A stretch of 64,000 bases of DNA from Favolaschia claudopus (taxonomy: Eukaryota > Basidiomycota > Agaricomycetes > Agaricales > Mycenaceae): NCBI GenBank assembly GCA_037176885.1, contig JAWWNJ010000001.1, forward strand, positions 744,001 through 808,000. The letters run 5' to 3'. A program made the translations under genes and the position numbers. The notes beneath the pieces were generated by a model. That model did no database searches and was not told where the DNA came from. It was given only the letters and a program-made list of their open reading frames with translations. Each line of letters opens with the position of its first letter. Position 1 is the stretch's first letter. Below, in pieces: positions 47,879-59,100 of this stretch.

Positions 47879-47997
47879 GATGGTGAGACGGAAGTGGTGG
47901 AGAGCGCGACATCTCTCACATGACTGTGACGCAACGCGCTCTTTTCTCCTCGCCCCAACGCAGCTTGTACTTGAGCTTACTTGTTTCCCTGAGTCTC
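47879..47997. promoter_or_regulatory. Shared divergent promoter, copy B
   Basis: 119 bp between the start codons of the divergent pair. It keeps the CATGACTGTGACGCAACGC block (about 47921-47939), which is the reverse complement of the block in copy A. The GACGTCAC octamer of copy A is altered here. Confidence 0.4.
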
Positions 47998-50414
47998 ATG
48001 CTGTCCGAACACTCACTTCCGGACGAGCTCATCTCCGAAATCCTCACGCCCGCTCTGAAGGTTAGCGAAGAAACGTTTTGCAACACCGATTCGGTCTCCC
48101 CGTTTGCCAAATTCTCTGAATCTACCTCGGCCTATCTCTTGGTCTGCAAATCCTGGCTCCGTGTAGCCACCCCATTGCTGTACAACGTGGTGATTGTCCG
48201 CTCTAAGGCACAGGCGAAAGCTCTTAGCATTGCTTTGTCCGGAAATAAGCAGCTGGGGCTCTTCATAAAGAAACTCCGGGTCGAGGGCGGATTCGGGACA
48301 CCCATGCACGCTGTCTTTAAATGTTCGCCAAATATTTCTGATCTCTTCCTCTCATTCGATATCTTTTCGTCGGACAATACGAGCGGCCTATGCAAAGGTC
48401 TTCCCCTCATCAATCCCACCCGCCTAATTCTCTGGACTTCCAGTCGCAAAACATTAGAGAATAAGATGCTTCTGCAGCTGTTGCAAAGTTTGGCAGACGC
48501 GATAGCGAAATGGGACAATCTGGTACGGACCGTTGTCTCTAACCTTCTGTCTCACTGAACGTTGTTTCTCAGCGGATCTTCGACTGCCCTTTCACCTCAA
48601 ATGGGCGCCTGGCGCAGAAGATCGTGCCGCCTCTAGTCAAAGCCAAACGGCTCGATACCCTGACAATACAGAGTTCCTTCTGTTTATCATGGGCATACTC
48701 TCAATTTAAGGATTGTCCTCTCAAAGCCATTCATATCAGACGTCCTGTATCCACAGCTGAACGGAGGCTCCTCATTCCCTCGAAGGATCCTGATCTCATG
48801 GCGCTCTTGAAATTCTCTGATCGTCCACGGCAAGTTTTCAGACTCATCTTCCTGATATCATTCAATGGACTTGGCACAGGGACATCTGGGACGCACCTGC
48901 TGAGCGGCCTGAGCTTCCACTCATCATTCCATCACTCGATCCAGCCTTCGTGCCCCTAAATATGGCGCCGAACGCGGTGAAAGACCACATTTGGACTCGT
49001 GTCATAGAGTTTGCAATGTTACTTGCAGCGGATCACAGCAGGACCCCATCCAGCGACGAAGTTGCACCTCGACTAGGACTATTAATGGTATCAAAACTAT
49101 TTTATGTACGCGCTTCTGCATCGGTAGTTCTCTGCTCATGTTTCTTTCCAGCGAATAGGACGACCTCTCTTTCATGAACACATCGCCTTTCGCGTACCAA
49201 ATCAGACGAACAAATTTGCACGTATACTTGTGCAGAGCCCCGTCATTGGGCGGTACGTGCGTAGCATTAACCTTGGATACGCAATTTACCATTACAATTC
49301 CGACGTCGTGCAAAACGGCAGTTCTTCCTTGACCTCTATCCTATCCCAGGCCTCCGCTCTCGTCCGCTTTGGTGATTATCTGGCGACGAGCTACATCCCT
49401 GCAATCTGTTGGGATGCTTTCGCAGCGATGGCTAAGTGCTCAGGTCGCACCTTGCGCGAATGCTCGGTCAACATTTGGACGGAAGAGGAGGAGAAGGGTG
49501 TCCATTCGGCGACTATCTTCGACAACCTAACCGCTCTGCGGATTCTGAATTGGGACTCTGAAAATATCTATACGGATATCGAGAGCGCCGATGTCGAGGG
49601 GTTATCGAGCTTGGAAGAATTACGGAGCACGACGGCCAGCGCTTCCTTTTTAGATCTGTTATGTCATCTGCAGTGCGTACCCTCTGCCTCACCTGCGTTT
49701 TCTCACTGATTTTTTCTCTTCTTCTTGCAAGATTGAAATGTATCCAGCGCGTCGAATTTTCAGACGCTCATTCAAGCATAAAAGAATTTCTTGTCACGCA
49801 TGGCTCCAAATTAACTGAACTTGAGCTTGCATTTCCTCACCTTGGCCGATTGAAATCAACCAACATTTTCGACCTGTGTTCGAATTTGTACTCGATCACT
49901 TTTTTCGAATACGAAGACGAGGATGAAGACGAATCAGTAGTATGCTTCTTTTCCGTGTGGTTTACCGTTACATTGATTCTATGTTTCTAGGAATGTCCTC
50001 CATCCGTTCAACATTTATACTCGTCTCAAGCCGTTCATCCGCTAACGAAAATCACGTTCAAGATGTATTGGTACAAGTAAGGCGCACTTTGCCAGAGCTC
50101 GCTCGCTCAACTGAGGTGCATCGCGTTTCAGAGAGAAAAAACAAGTGATCGCAGCCTGGGACGCCTTCTTTTCGCGGTTTAAGCCCGAATGTTTCCCCAA
50201 CTTGCACGACCTAGAAGTCACTTGTTGTTCGTGGCCAACGAGCGAGTAAGTGTTATAGTGTATACATTCATATTTCTCTCGCTTACCCTTTTTTGGTAGA
50301 CGAGAAATTGCGAAGAGTTGTTGGGTGCGATGGTCGGAATTTTTGCGCCCACGCGGGATCGCTTTGACGGACAAATTGGGGATGAAATGGAGACCGAGGC
50401 TGAAAGTCAAGTAG
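47998..50414 (+). CDS. F-box-like protein, copy B, intact
   Basis: Intact member of the agaricomycete F-box family. The start MLSEHSLPDELISEIL leads into an F-box-like helix pair with LLVCKSWLRVATPLLYN. A leucine-rich part follows (LSIALSGNKQLGLFIKKLRV, CSPNISDLFLSF, LPLINPTRLILW), then a linker and the second F-box-like block DHIWTRVIEFAML...LGLLMVSKLFY. The long repeat region has ARILVQSPVIGRYVRSINL, CWDAFAAMAKCSGRTL and LTALRILNWD. The last exon ends WVRWSEFLRPRGIAL...LKVK with TAG at 50412. About seven introns. The one at 48830-48879 starts GCAAGT and ends CACAG (GC-AG); without it the two halves do not join in frame. Role as SCF adaptor is inferred from family. Inverted duplicate of 1227-3630. 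Confidence 0.75.
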
Positions 50415-50994
50415 ATTATCTTTCAGGGAGAAGGGAGAATGATTGTTGAAATGATAGAGTCACGAAGGCGAGGGAGTTGTTGAGAGGATTGGTGGGGAGG
50501 CGGAGCATACGAGCCGGGAGTATGTGGGCAAGTGAGTGAAGGTGCAACAAATGCAGACGAAAGACATTCTTGTAATGATATCTCGTTGTAAGTATAAGAT
50601 ACAGGTACGGTATTGTAATCGATGAATCGAAAGGATTGTAAAGCTCATACTTCAGAGTCGATCTATGAAAGAAGTTCGCCGCGCAAGCGCGACTTGAAGC
50701 TCAGCTCGGCGCCGCGGCAAGAACTTCATTCGCGACTGCACCCAGGAAAGTATCACACCGTGTACTCTATTCCGAACAAAGCCGACCAAAGCATGACTAT
50801 CGCCGAAGGAGCATCGAAACCAGAGCTCATCCAACTCCAATGATTCAAGGCAATTGCGGAGTTTCCTATTTTAGGCTCGAGGGTCATGGGAACTGGGGAG
50901 AGAGAATCAGAATCATGTAAATCTGTTGCGTCAAAGAGTTGTGATACAAATGCGACGCTCGTGGGCAGCGAGATTGGAATGGGGTAGCCTACGT
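50415..50994. other. Spacer between copy B and membrane-protein gene
   Basis: No gene seen. The homology with copy A ends within the first tens of bases after the F-box stop codon. Confidence 0.35.
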
Positions 50995-51609
50995 CTATCG
51001 TCTATACGCAAGAAGGGAGGGGATGGTGGGGAATGCGCCTGCGGTATCTGCTACGCCGATGACTATGTCGCTGTCCGCGACGTCGCGCGAAGGATTCGAA
51101 GCGTCGGGTACGGGAGGGACAGGCATGGCAATGAGGACTGCTATTCGCAGATGTCGCTCAGAGGTGTGGCCATAGTTGACGCTGTCGAGCATGGAGACGG
51201 TAGTAGTGTCGAGGGAGGCTGCGCTTCGAGAGGAGAGTGAGAGGAGAGTAAGAATCCGCTTGGGAGTCGGTCTTTTATTGAGGTCGCCGTTTTGGGGCAG
51301 CTCGTATGTGGGTGTGAGGACTGCTAGTGGCTGGAGGGAGGATGCTGGTTAGCGGAGAGTGTGTGTGATCAGGAAGGCGCGACGGACCTGTAAGGTGTGC
51401 CAGGTCGGCTCGGAATGCGCTCTTCCCAGCTCTATTTCGTGGCACAATGGCCGTTTTGAAGTTACAGAAACGGGTGGAGGTGATGGGGGAGGGACTGCGG
51501 GTCGGTGGACATTGCGCCGTATTCGCAATATGCTGACAGCTACACAGGCAGTGGCGAGTATAGAGCACAAAAAGAGCCCGATGATTCTGCGGCCCAGCGC
51601 ATTCAGCAA
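50995..51609 (-). CDS. Small single-pass membrane protein, unknown function
   Basis: Two-exon gene. The start MLNALGRR is followed at once by a hydrophobic segment of about 20 residues (IGLFLCSILATACVAVSIL), a basic RIRRNVHR stop-transfer stretch and a proline run. An intron at 51331-51386 (GTCCGT to CTCCAG) joins EPTWHTLQ in frame to PLAVLTPTYELPQNGD, RPTPKRILTLLSLSSRSAAS and HLRIAVLIAMPVPPVPDAS, ending AYRR with TAG at 50995. The orientation suggested is N-out, with a Ser/Pro-rich cytosolic tail. I do not know a function. A relic of exon 2 at 46690-46990 supports that this exon was once duplicated. An upstream in-frame extension of the N-terminus is possible. Confidence 0.55.
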
Positions 51610-53073
51610 GCGCTGGGAGCGGTTCAGAAGGGAGAAGGAACATACAGCAGGATCCTATGTGTGTTGACGGGGGGAGTCGCGAACGGGTGTGAGGTCTCGC
51701 GGGTTACGGGCATAAAGTCCGAGTAGCCCTGACTTGGCTTTGAAAAGGCTTACAGTAGCTGCCTAGCGTGTGCATATAGAAGACTGAGGCCAATCTCAGT
51801 TCTTGATGAGGACGTGATTATGCATTGATTGGAGGGAATCCGAAGAGCCTGTCTGTGAAGGAGAGTGGTATCATATCTCCCAGTGTAGATGATCATCGGG
51901 GAACTGAGTTGTGCTTGATAATGATTCAAGCTTCTTGCCTACTCCTGCCACGACGGCGCCCGCAGCTCTTATCGCACAGCATACTCGAAGCAAGAGATAC
52001 ACAGAGAGAACAATCCCAGGGCTTTTGTAGTGCTAAGATGTCTGAACAAGGTTTCGGCACCGAAGAAGTGAAGCCGACACAGTCTTTGAAGTATTGTCCA
52101 AAGCTTGAATTGGTTTTTTCATTGCTTTTTGAGAGATGACAGAAACCGTCGCGGAGAAGTCCGAGCTCCCAGGTGTGTTCGGACATGAAGAGCTCGGAAC
52201 ATTTGCGGAAAGACACCCAGCTATAGTCATTTTGCTTCTCAATTTAGAGCTCTTGCGGAACCGAGGATTGGAGTCGCCTGACTGAGCTAAAAGTAGTGTC
52301 TGTCGGTTTGAACACCAGGCAATCGTCCCTGGAGGGTATTGAGCGACGACGAGGGCCATTCACAGGTCGAGGGTCGAAGTTCGAGGGCGCCTATGGAAGC
52401 GCTTGAATTAAAGATCAGGGCTCGCGGTGAGGTATTAAGCGCCAGTCGTGGCGGCCGGACCTATCCGCCAGTTCGGGAAGTGAATCTGGCGGTGAGATGT
52501 ATCCGCCAGGACTAGATTTTGAAAGAAAAAAACGGTCGCTCGCAGTGTAAATGTTGCCACCCAGATTGAAGCCAAGTGTAGACACCATCGAAGTTGAGAC
52601 TTTTAAAAAAGGCGGCAGAATCTTGTGACAGAGACAGGTCAGTAGAGAGGGATCTTTCTGCGTAGATTGGCAGAAATTCAGCGGGCTGCAGAGTGTACAG
52701 CCGAGCCTAAGGGAAGTAGGTTGAGGTTGGCTGAGAGTGTGACAGAAACGCGTGTCACTCTGTGACATGTCGGGTGACTCTGTCATTAACCTTCACCACC
52801 ATCGGGTCGCCAGTGGCTAGCGACACCTGGACCTCAAATTTGAACGGATTTTGAAAGAGAGACTGGCGGGTATCTGAACTTTGTTTCCTTGTTCGGTAAG
52901 TTATCGTGTTTACGCGGAATAAGCGCGTGCAACACGCGCATTTCACGCAAATTTCATGGGCGATCGTATGTGGGCGGGCGGTCAATTATCTCGTTAAAAC
53001 GGGTTCAGGACGGTGCGGGACGCTTAACTTTGACTGATCTCTTTCGAATAGTCTCGACTCGCAAATTTTAACC
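51610..53073. other. Intergenic between membrane-protein gene and CSN3
   Basis: About 1.5 kb without a supported gene. The stretch 52460-52515 contains CTATCCGCCAG, TCTGGCGG and TATCCGCCAG, forming short direct and inverted repeats. The last part should hold the CSN3 promoter. Confidence 0.4.
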
Positions 53074-54675
53074 ATGGCGCCCGACTCCTCATTGTCACTC
53101 GACCGCATTCTGCAAGAGATAACGACCACGAGCAACCTTGGGAATTTGAACCATACCTTGAAAACTGGCCTCCCGAAGGAATCGAGGGAAACGATCTTGT
53201 CTAGTGCTTTAGTATCTGGACAAGACCCTTTGTCCGTACTAGACCTGCGACAGAATACGTTGGGTGTTCTGTATATCTTGTGAGTCAAGTTCAAGATCTG
53301 GTTTCAAAGTTAAACATTGCGGCAGGTCCGCTCGACTGCTTGCCACAAATGCACCAGTCGCACCGCAGATAGTCATTGGATTCTGCCAGTCATTTTTACC
53401 TGAGCAAGCGCGGATGGCCCCAGATCGAGGTGCGCCACAGTTTCCTCTCCAAGTTTTGTACTAATTTCTTCCTCCAGTGACCCTGCTTGCAAGGGGGATA
53501 ATACGGCTTGCTCAACAGCACAACAACGTCAGATTTTGTCTTTCTCTCGACGCACACTGAGTTGATATTTTTTCTTCAGATGACCTGGGCAATCGCTCCT
53601 TTATACAACCTCCTCACCCGCTATCCGCCAGATCCGAGCTATCTCACCGCATTCCACCACCTCTTCCTCCAAGCATGCTTAACCGCCAACTCCCCCGCCG
53701 CCGCCCTCCCCATCCTCAACCACCCCATCGCCAACGTCAGCACAGCTGTCTCCGATCTGACCTACAACGACAATCTCATGTACCACTACCTCGGCGGCGT
53801 CGTATTGGCGCTTCTGAAAAGATGGCCAGAGGCAGAGGAGTACTTCGAGATCTGTGTGACGGCTCCCGGCGCGGTTCCTGCTGCTCTACAGTTCGAGGCG
53901 CTGAAGAAACTCCGCCTCGTGCAGTTGATATCGCGCGGGGAGGTGTCGCCGCTGCCCAGGTACGCGCACTCGACGCTGTCTCGCCTCCTCAAGAACTCCA
54001 TCTACACCGACTTCATCAATGCCTACCCACAAAACATTCAGCGCCTGCACGCCCTCTTGGACAAGGAGAAGCAGACGTTTAGCTCCGTGTGTGATGCCGC
54101 TCCGGTTTCTCTAGTTATAGACTGACACTACAGCAGGACAAGAACCTCGGTCTCCTGATGCAAGCTGTCGAACGCGCGCCGCGGTGGACGCTCAAAAAGC
54201 TTACCGCCACGTATGTGACGCTCGGACTGGGCGACATCGCGCGGGTCGTGGGCGGGATGCAGACGGAGGACGAGGTCCGCGCGTTGATCCTCAGCATGGT
54301 GCGCTCGTCGTGTCGAAAGGTATGATAGACCTAACGTCGTACCGCAGATCGAGACCGGGGACATATCCGCACAGATCTCAGCTTCGGGGACGGTGACGTT
54401 CTCTGACCCCCCGCCACAGTTCACCAAGGACGAGGTGGATAGCGTGCTGTACAGCGCCCAGGCGCAGAGCGCGCAGCTCGAGCTGTTGGAGCTGGAGGTG
54501 GCGAGGAGTAAGGACTTTATCAGCAAGGTATGTCCTTCTTTGGTTTCTCCTTTTTCAGTCTCACTTACGCCTTGTGCAGGCGATCAAGAATCAAGACAGC
54601 GGGTGGTCCGCGCATCCCGATGAGGAGATGTACAACATGTCGAATGCGTGGGCTGAGGAGGCCATGTTTTCGTAG
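53074..54675 (+). CDS. CSN3: COP9 signalosome subunit 3
   Basis: Subunit 3 of the COP9 signalosome, which removes NEDD8 from cullins and so controls cullin-RING ligases, including SCF complexes that use F-box proteins. The start is MAPDSSLSLDRILQEIT. The conserved core DNLMYHYLGGVVLALLKRW, EAEEYFEICVTAPGAVP and FEALKKLRLVQLISRGEV matches the helical repeat region. The PCI/winged-helix part is NLGLLMQAVERAPRWTLKKL, TYVTLGLGDIARVVG, LILSMIETGDISAQIS and GTVTFSDPPPQF, and the acidic tail ends EEMYNMSNAWAEEAMFS with TAG at 54673. Six or so short introns join in frame. Length (about 420 residues) is normal for CSN3. Single copy. Confidence 0.85.
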
Positions 54676-56120
54676 GCTGAGGCCTGCTGGCCCAGCGCAT
54701 GTCCCCACTTCTTTCAAGCTGCGGATGTCGCTGTGTCGTGTGTGTGTTTGCAGATTCAATTGTGTACTGAAGAAATGAGAATCCATTGCATTGACCAACT
54801 TCTCTCGACCCTAAAGAAAGGAAACCCGGCCATCCTCAAGCCTGAAACTTGTGCCACACGAGGAAGAATGGAAGACGGTTTCTTGTGTTTTTTGATGCAA
54901 GGGCTTTCTCCTCCGTCTCGGCTGTGCGGAGGGTTTCCTATCCCCCGCATGAGGGACCTTGAGAATTGAATCCATCGCATTCAAATTCTCTCCGACCTTC
55001 ACGCACCAAGTATCTGAGTTTCACAGTGTCGGTGTCGGTGGGAAGCGGGGATATATACTTTTCAGCAAACTGAGTTTGCTATCAGCTCTCCTCCTCTTGG
55101 CTGGCGCTTGTTTCGTCGTTTGTTGGTACTTACTGATGTTCCGCGTTTGCTTATAGGCTGCACGTCCGGCCAATATTCAAAGATTCAAACAGCCCGAGAA
55201 GGTTTCCGTTGGGTTTCCGGCTCTCCGTCAAATTCTAAATTCTCAAAGTGTCGATGACGGCTCTACACCACTGGTTTCTACCGCCTGTTGGCCCTCACAT
55301 CGATTGAATTCGCGGTTTAAGTTGTGGAGCATCGAAACCTTTAGAAAAAGGTAACGAGAATACATCGCGTCCAAGTTCTCTCCGACCTCAGTTACGTCCT
55401 TTAGAAATCTCTTGATCGCCTGTAGACCGGCAGCGAGCACCGTGACGTTTCTCTACAGTATCATTATGCGTTGCGCCTGAATCGCTCCTCTGACAAAACT
55501 CGTGTTTTATCTTGGTTTTATCCCAAATTAATGAGTAAATACTTATCCCTTTGTCCTGCGTTCCGCGTCGTGTACTCGAGTGCGTAAAGCTGTAGAGGAC
55601 CGCTTTCTGCTGCGCAGCATACGCCTCTTCGAGTCGACGCCGCACAGTATATTACATCTTGCCACAGTGGCGAAGACCTGGAGGTTCGGAGAGGTTCGGA
55701 AGTGTTCCGCCGCACGACACATTTCGCATCACTCGATGGCCGTGATAATGACATATTACATAACGCGTCTCAAGCAACTTGCTTTTCGGTAACTCATCAA
55801 CTCAATCTCAGGCTCTGAAGTCTTCCGGATTTTTTGCACACCTTGCCTTTGAGTTTACCGAGGGTAAACCCCGGACCTGGATCTAGACGAGTGGCCTCGC
55901 GACAACGTTATCCCACCAGAAATACTTGCGATTTTGAAACAGCATCGAGCGCATCGAGGACCCTTCTAGGCTGTGCGGCCATCCAAGCTTGAAATTGCTG
56001 CTGCGGTTGTGCTGCGATATCAAGGCTTCGACCCGTGAAAACGCTCACTTATAATAAACTTTGGAAAGCTGGTAGAAGGCCAAAAGCTACCACACTGGCA
56101 AGACACGCTCAAAACCGCGT
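54676..56120. other. Intergenic, CSN3 3' flank and ZnC promoter
   Basis: Contains three dispersed copies of a 35-bp motif (separate entry). From about 55,560 the sequence resembles the upstream region of ZnD (61,430-61,939), showing that the tandem duplication included about 550 bp of promoter. Confidence 0.5.
54776..55390. repeat. Three dispersed copies of a 35-bp motif
   Basis: Related segments at 54776-54811, 54961-55000 and 55355-55390 share GAGAAT..CATyGCrTyCAA.TTCTCTCCGACC. All are in the same orientation. The third sits between two TTTAGAAA boxes that may form a short inverted-looking frame. Function unknown. Confidence 0.45.
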
Positions 56121-59100
56121 GGATTCGGACGACTCGGATGTTCCGAGTGCGGGGCCCAAAGTGAAGAGGAGGAGGTTGCAGAATTCGTGCGACAATTGTC
56201 GTAGAAGGAAAGGTGAGTCATATTTGTTTGAATATCATTGAGATCGTCGGCTCATGAGGGGCTAAGTTCGCTGTGCGTAGCCTTTACTTCTCTCCTTCCT
56301 TCCCAGTTTACCACAAAAATCTCTGAAGGCGACAGTTCTGAACAACCCGATAATCGGTGTACAAATTGCAAACAGGCATATGCTGAATGCATAAATACCC
56401 GGTCGAAGGTGAGTTTGTTGTTTCGTTTGTTCGTTGGCTGAAATTCTTTTATTGTATTCCGAACAGAAAGGCGAAGAACCATCTTCTTCCTCCGCCCCTC
56501 CTCAGACCGAACGTGTCAAGACTCCCCGAGAACACGTTGCAACCATCCTCTCGACGACGACAGTCTACGTCCCGTCACACGACAGCAATGTCAACCACGA
56601 TATTCTCGTCCAAGTTGCACAATATGCTCGCAACCTCGAACAAGAAGTAGCCGACTTGCGGGTCCAGCTTACCAAGGTTCCGGTTGAAGAGTCCTCCAAT
56701 ATCAGTTTATTGCAGATCAGCGACATGTCGCCGTCGCCTCCTGCTTCCACTGATTCCCCCGCGTTGGGTGCTTCGGGTGATACAGAAGTCGATGAGCAGC
56801 CCCTGATTCGAGCCTTCTCCAGAGGGATGATTTTGTCTGGATCTGAAAGACCCGACCGATTTTACGGACTCTCGAGTGGGGTTCAGTTCCTTAAGGCGGC
56901 GATGAGCCATCTGGTGCGTTTTCTGTTCAGCTACATTTGAACGAAACAAAATTAATTTGCACCAAACAGCATGGCGACCCTTCACAGGTGGCTGGGGTGC
57001 AACGACCTGAGTTCTGGACTATGCGAACGGTACGTTGGCTAACTCGATTGTTCATTCATTCTGGAAGAGCTGACTGAGACATCTTCCAGTGGGACAAATT
57101 CACGATGCAAGCTCCCCGCTTCATCTTCCCTCCCGACGATCTGCTAGATGCCCTCCTCAAAATTTATTTCGCCCAGATAAACCCACTCTTGGGTATCCTA
57201 CACTATCCGAGCTTCCAGCAATCCATGATGGACGGGCTACATTTGAGAAATAGAGAGTTCGGCGCGCTGGTTTTGATCGTGTGTGCTTTAGCGAGCAGAC
57301 ATTCGGATGATCCCAGAGTGTTCGTCGAAGGGTCAGAGTCGGAGCATAGTTGTGGGTGGAAATGGTATTCACAAGTTCGTCCTCTGCGCGCGCCGATTAC
57401 GCTTGGGACTTCGTTGCCTCAGCTGCAATTGATTTGCGTATGTCGGTTTTTCGATTGACTCTTCTTGTGTGTTAAATATTCACTGAATTATCCAACGCAG
57501 CTCAGCGTGATATTCGTCGCCGGAATGACGATCCCTGAAGACTCCTGGATTCTCGCAGGGCTCGGTGTGCGCATGGCTCAGTGTGCTGGTGCACATCATC
57601 GAGGAGGATATCAGAAACTAGACCCCCTCTCAGCCGAGCTCTATCGGCGCGTTTTTTGGATCTTCGTTGTCGAGGATACGATTCTGAGGTCGGTAGTCTT
57701 TCACAAGCCTTTCCTCAATCCCATCCCGTCGCATTTTGTAGTTCTTTCAACGGAAGACCGTCCATCACGAAGCCTGCCGAGTGAGTCGTTTTTTAGACCT
57801 TTTGTGCATTGGTTTCATGATATGTAGTTATGATGTGCCCTTGCCTTCTGATTTGGATGAAGATTTGTGGGGAATGCCTAATGCGGTACAGCCGGAGGGA
57901 AGACTATCCAAGGCTGTCTATGTTCCAGTCTACATAAAGTTGGTAATGATTATTCAACGGATTCAACGAGCGGTGGTGCGTTTCATTTTGGCGGAATACA
58001 AAGTCGACTGATCAATTTTCAATCCCAATAGTATCCAGTCAATGGCCAGTCACATCTTCAGGATGTGATTGTTGAGCTCGAGTGAGTACGCTTGCAGTTC
58101 GGTCATGTATTTAGGTGCTGATCTTCGCGGAGTTCTGAACTCAACAACTGGGTAGACCAAATTCCGGAACATTGTACGTTGGAGTCTCTCTTGGGCCCCC
58201 GCGATATGGCTCGTTCGCTGATGCTGACCTCCAGTGAAGTGGAATCCGCATCAACAAAATCAGGTAAATAGTGATGGCCATCATTTACGAGTCCATCCCG
58301 TTCACAACTTTTAGATTTTTCTGGATCAGTCTGCCGGGTTGTGCGTTGTTATTTGTTCTGAAAATTGTGTCCACTGATGGATTTTCCAGATATTCTACAT
58401 ACTACCATGGTACCTTTTTCAATTGAATTAGTCCGCGTCGCATGGAGACTAATTCATTTTCCAAGCCCAAATTATGATACACCGCGCGCTTATTCCAGCT
58501 CCTGGAAAGGATCCAATATCAACCGTGCGCGATCTTGCGTCTCTATATTTTCAATTACCGACTCTTGCAGTTCCCCTCACTTGCTATATGCGCAAATGCG
58601 GCACGGTCGTGTGGACATGTTCTGGATGTGCAAGCGCGACGCGGTCGTGGACTGTTACATTTTCCCAGTCTTTTGGTATCTATTCAACGCCGAAATTGAA
58701 TGACACGACTAATAGTCGATATGTAGACCGCATTGTTCGATTCTGCCGCCGTTCTGCTCATCCATGTGTGGGCCCTGCTCGGTGGACGCAAGTCTCGAGG
58801 TGAAGATGATTTCACGCGTGCGACAGCCGATGCGCAGAATTGTATGCGTGTCCTTCGGCTATACGAAAAACGGTGCGTTCGTTGTGTTCAAATCAACACC
58901 AACCCTGTCTCAAAAACAACCAGATGGAGATCCGCTGGCAGAGATTGCGATATCATCGTAGCTATGCTAAATATTGGCCGACAATCTCTGAAGCGTCGGC
59001 GAGAGGCGGAACTTGAACAGGCCAAAAATCGTGTTGAAATTACAGACGAGCATTCTGATGGGTCTATCTCTGCCTCGACACCTCAGCAGCAGAACCTACC

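Noticed and set aside
52415..52786. Minus-strand frame of about 120 codons before CSN3
   Set aside because: No family motif and the sequence contains short inverted repeats more typical of non-coding DNA.
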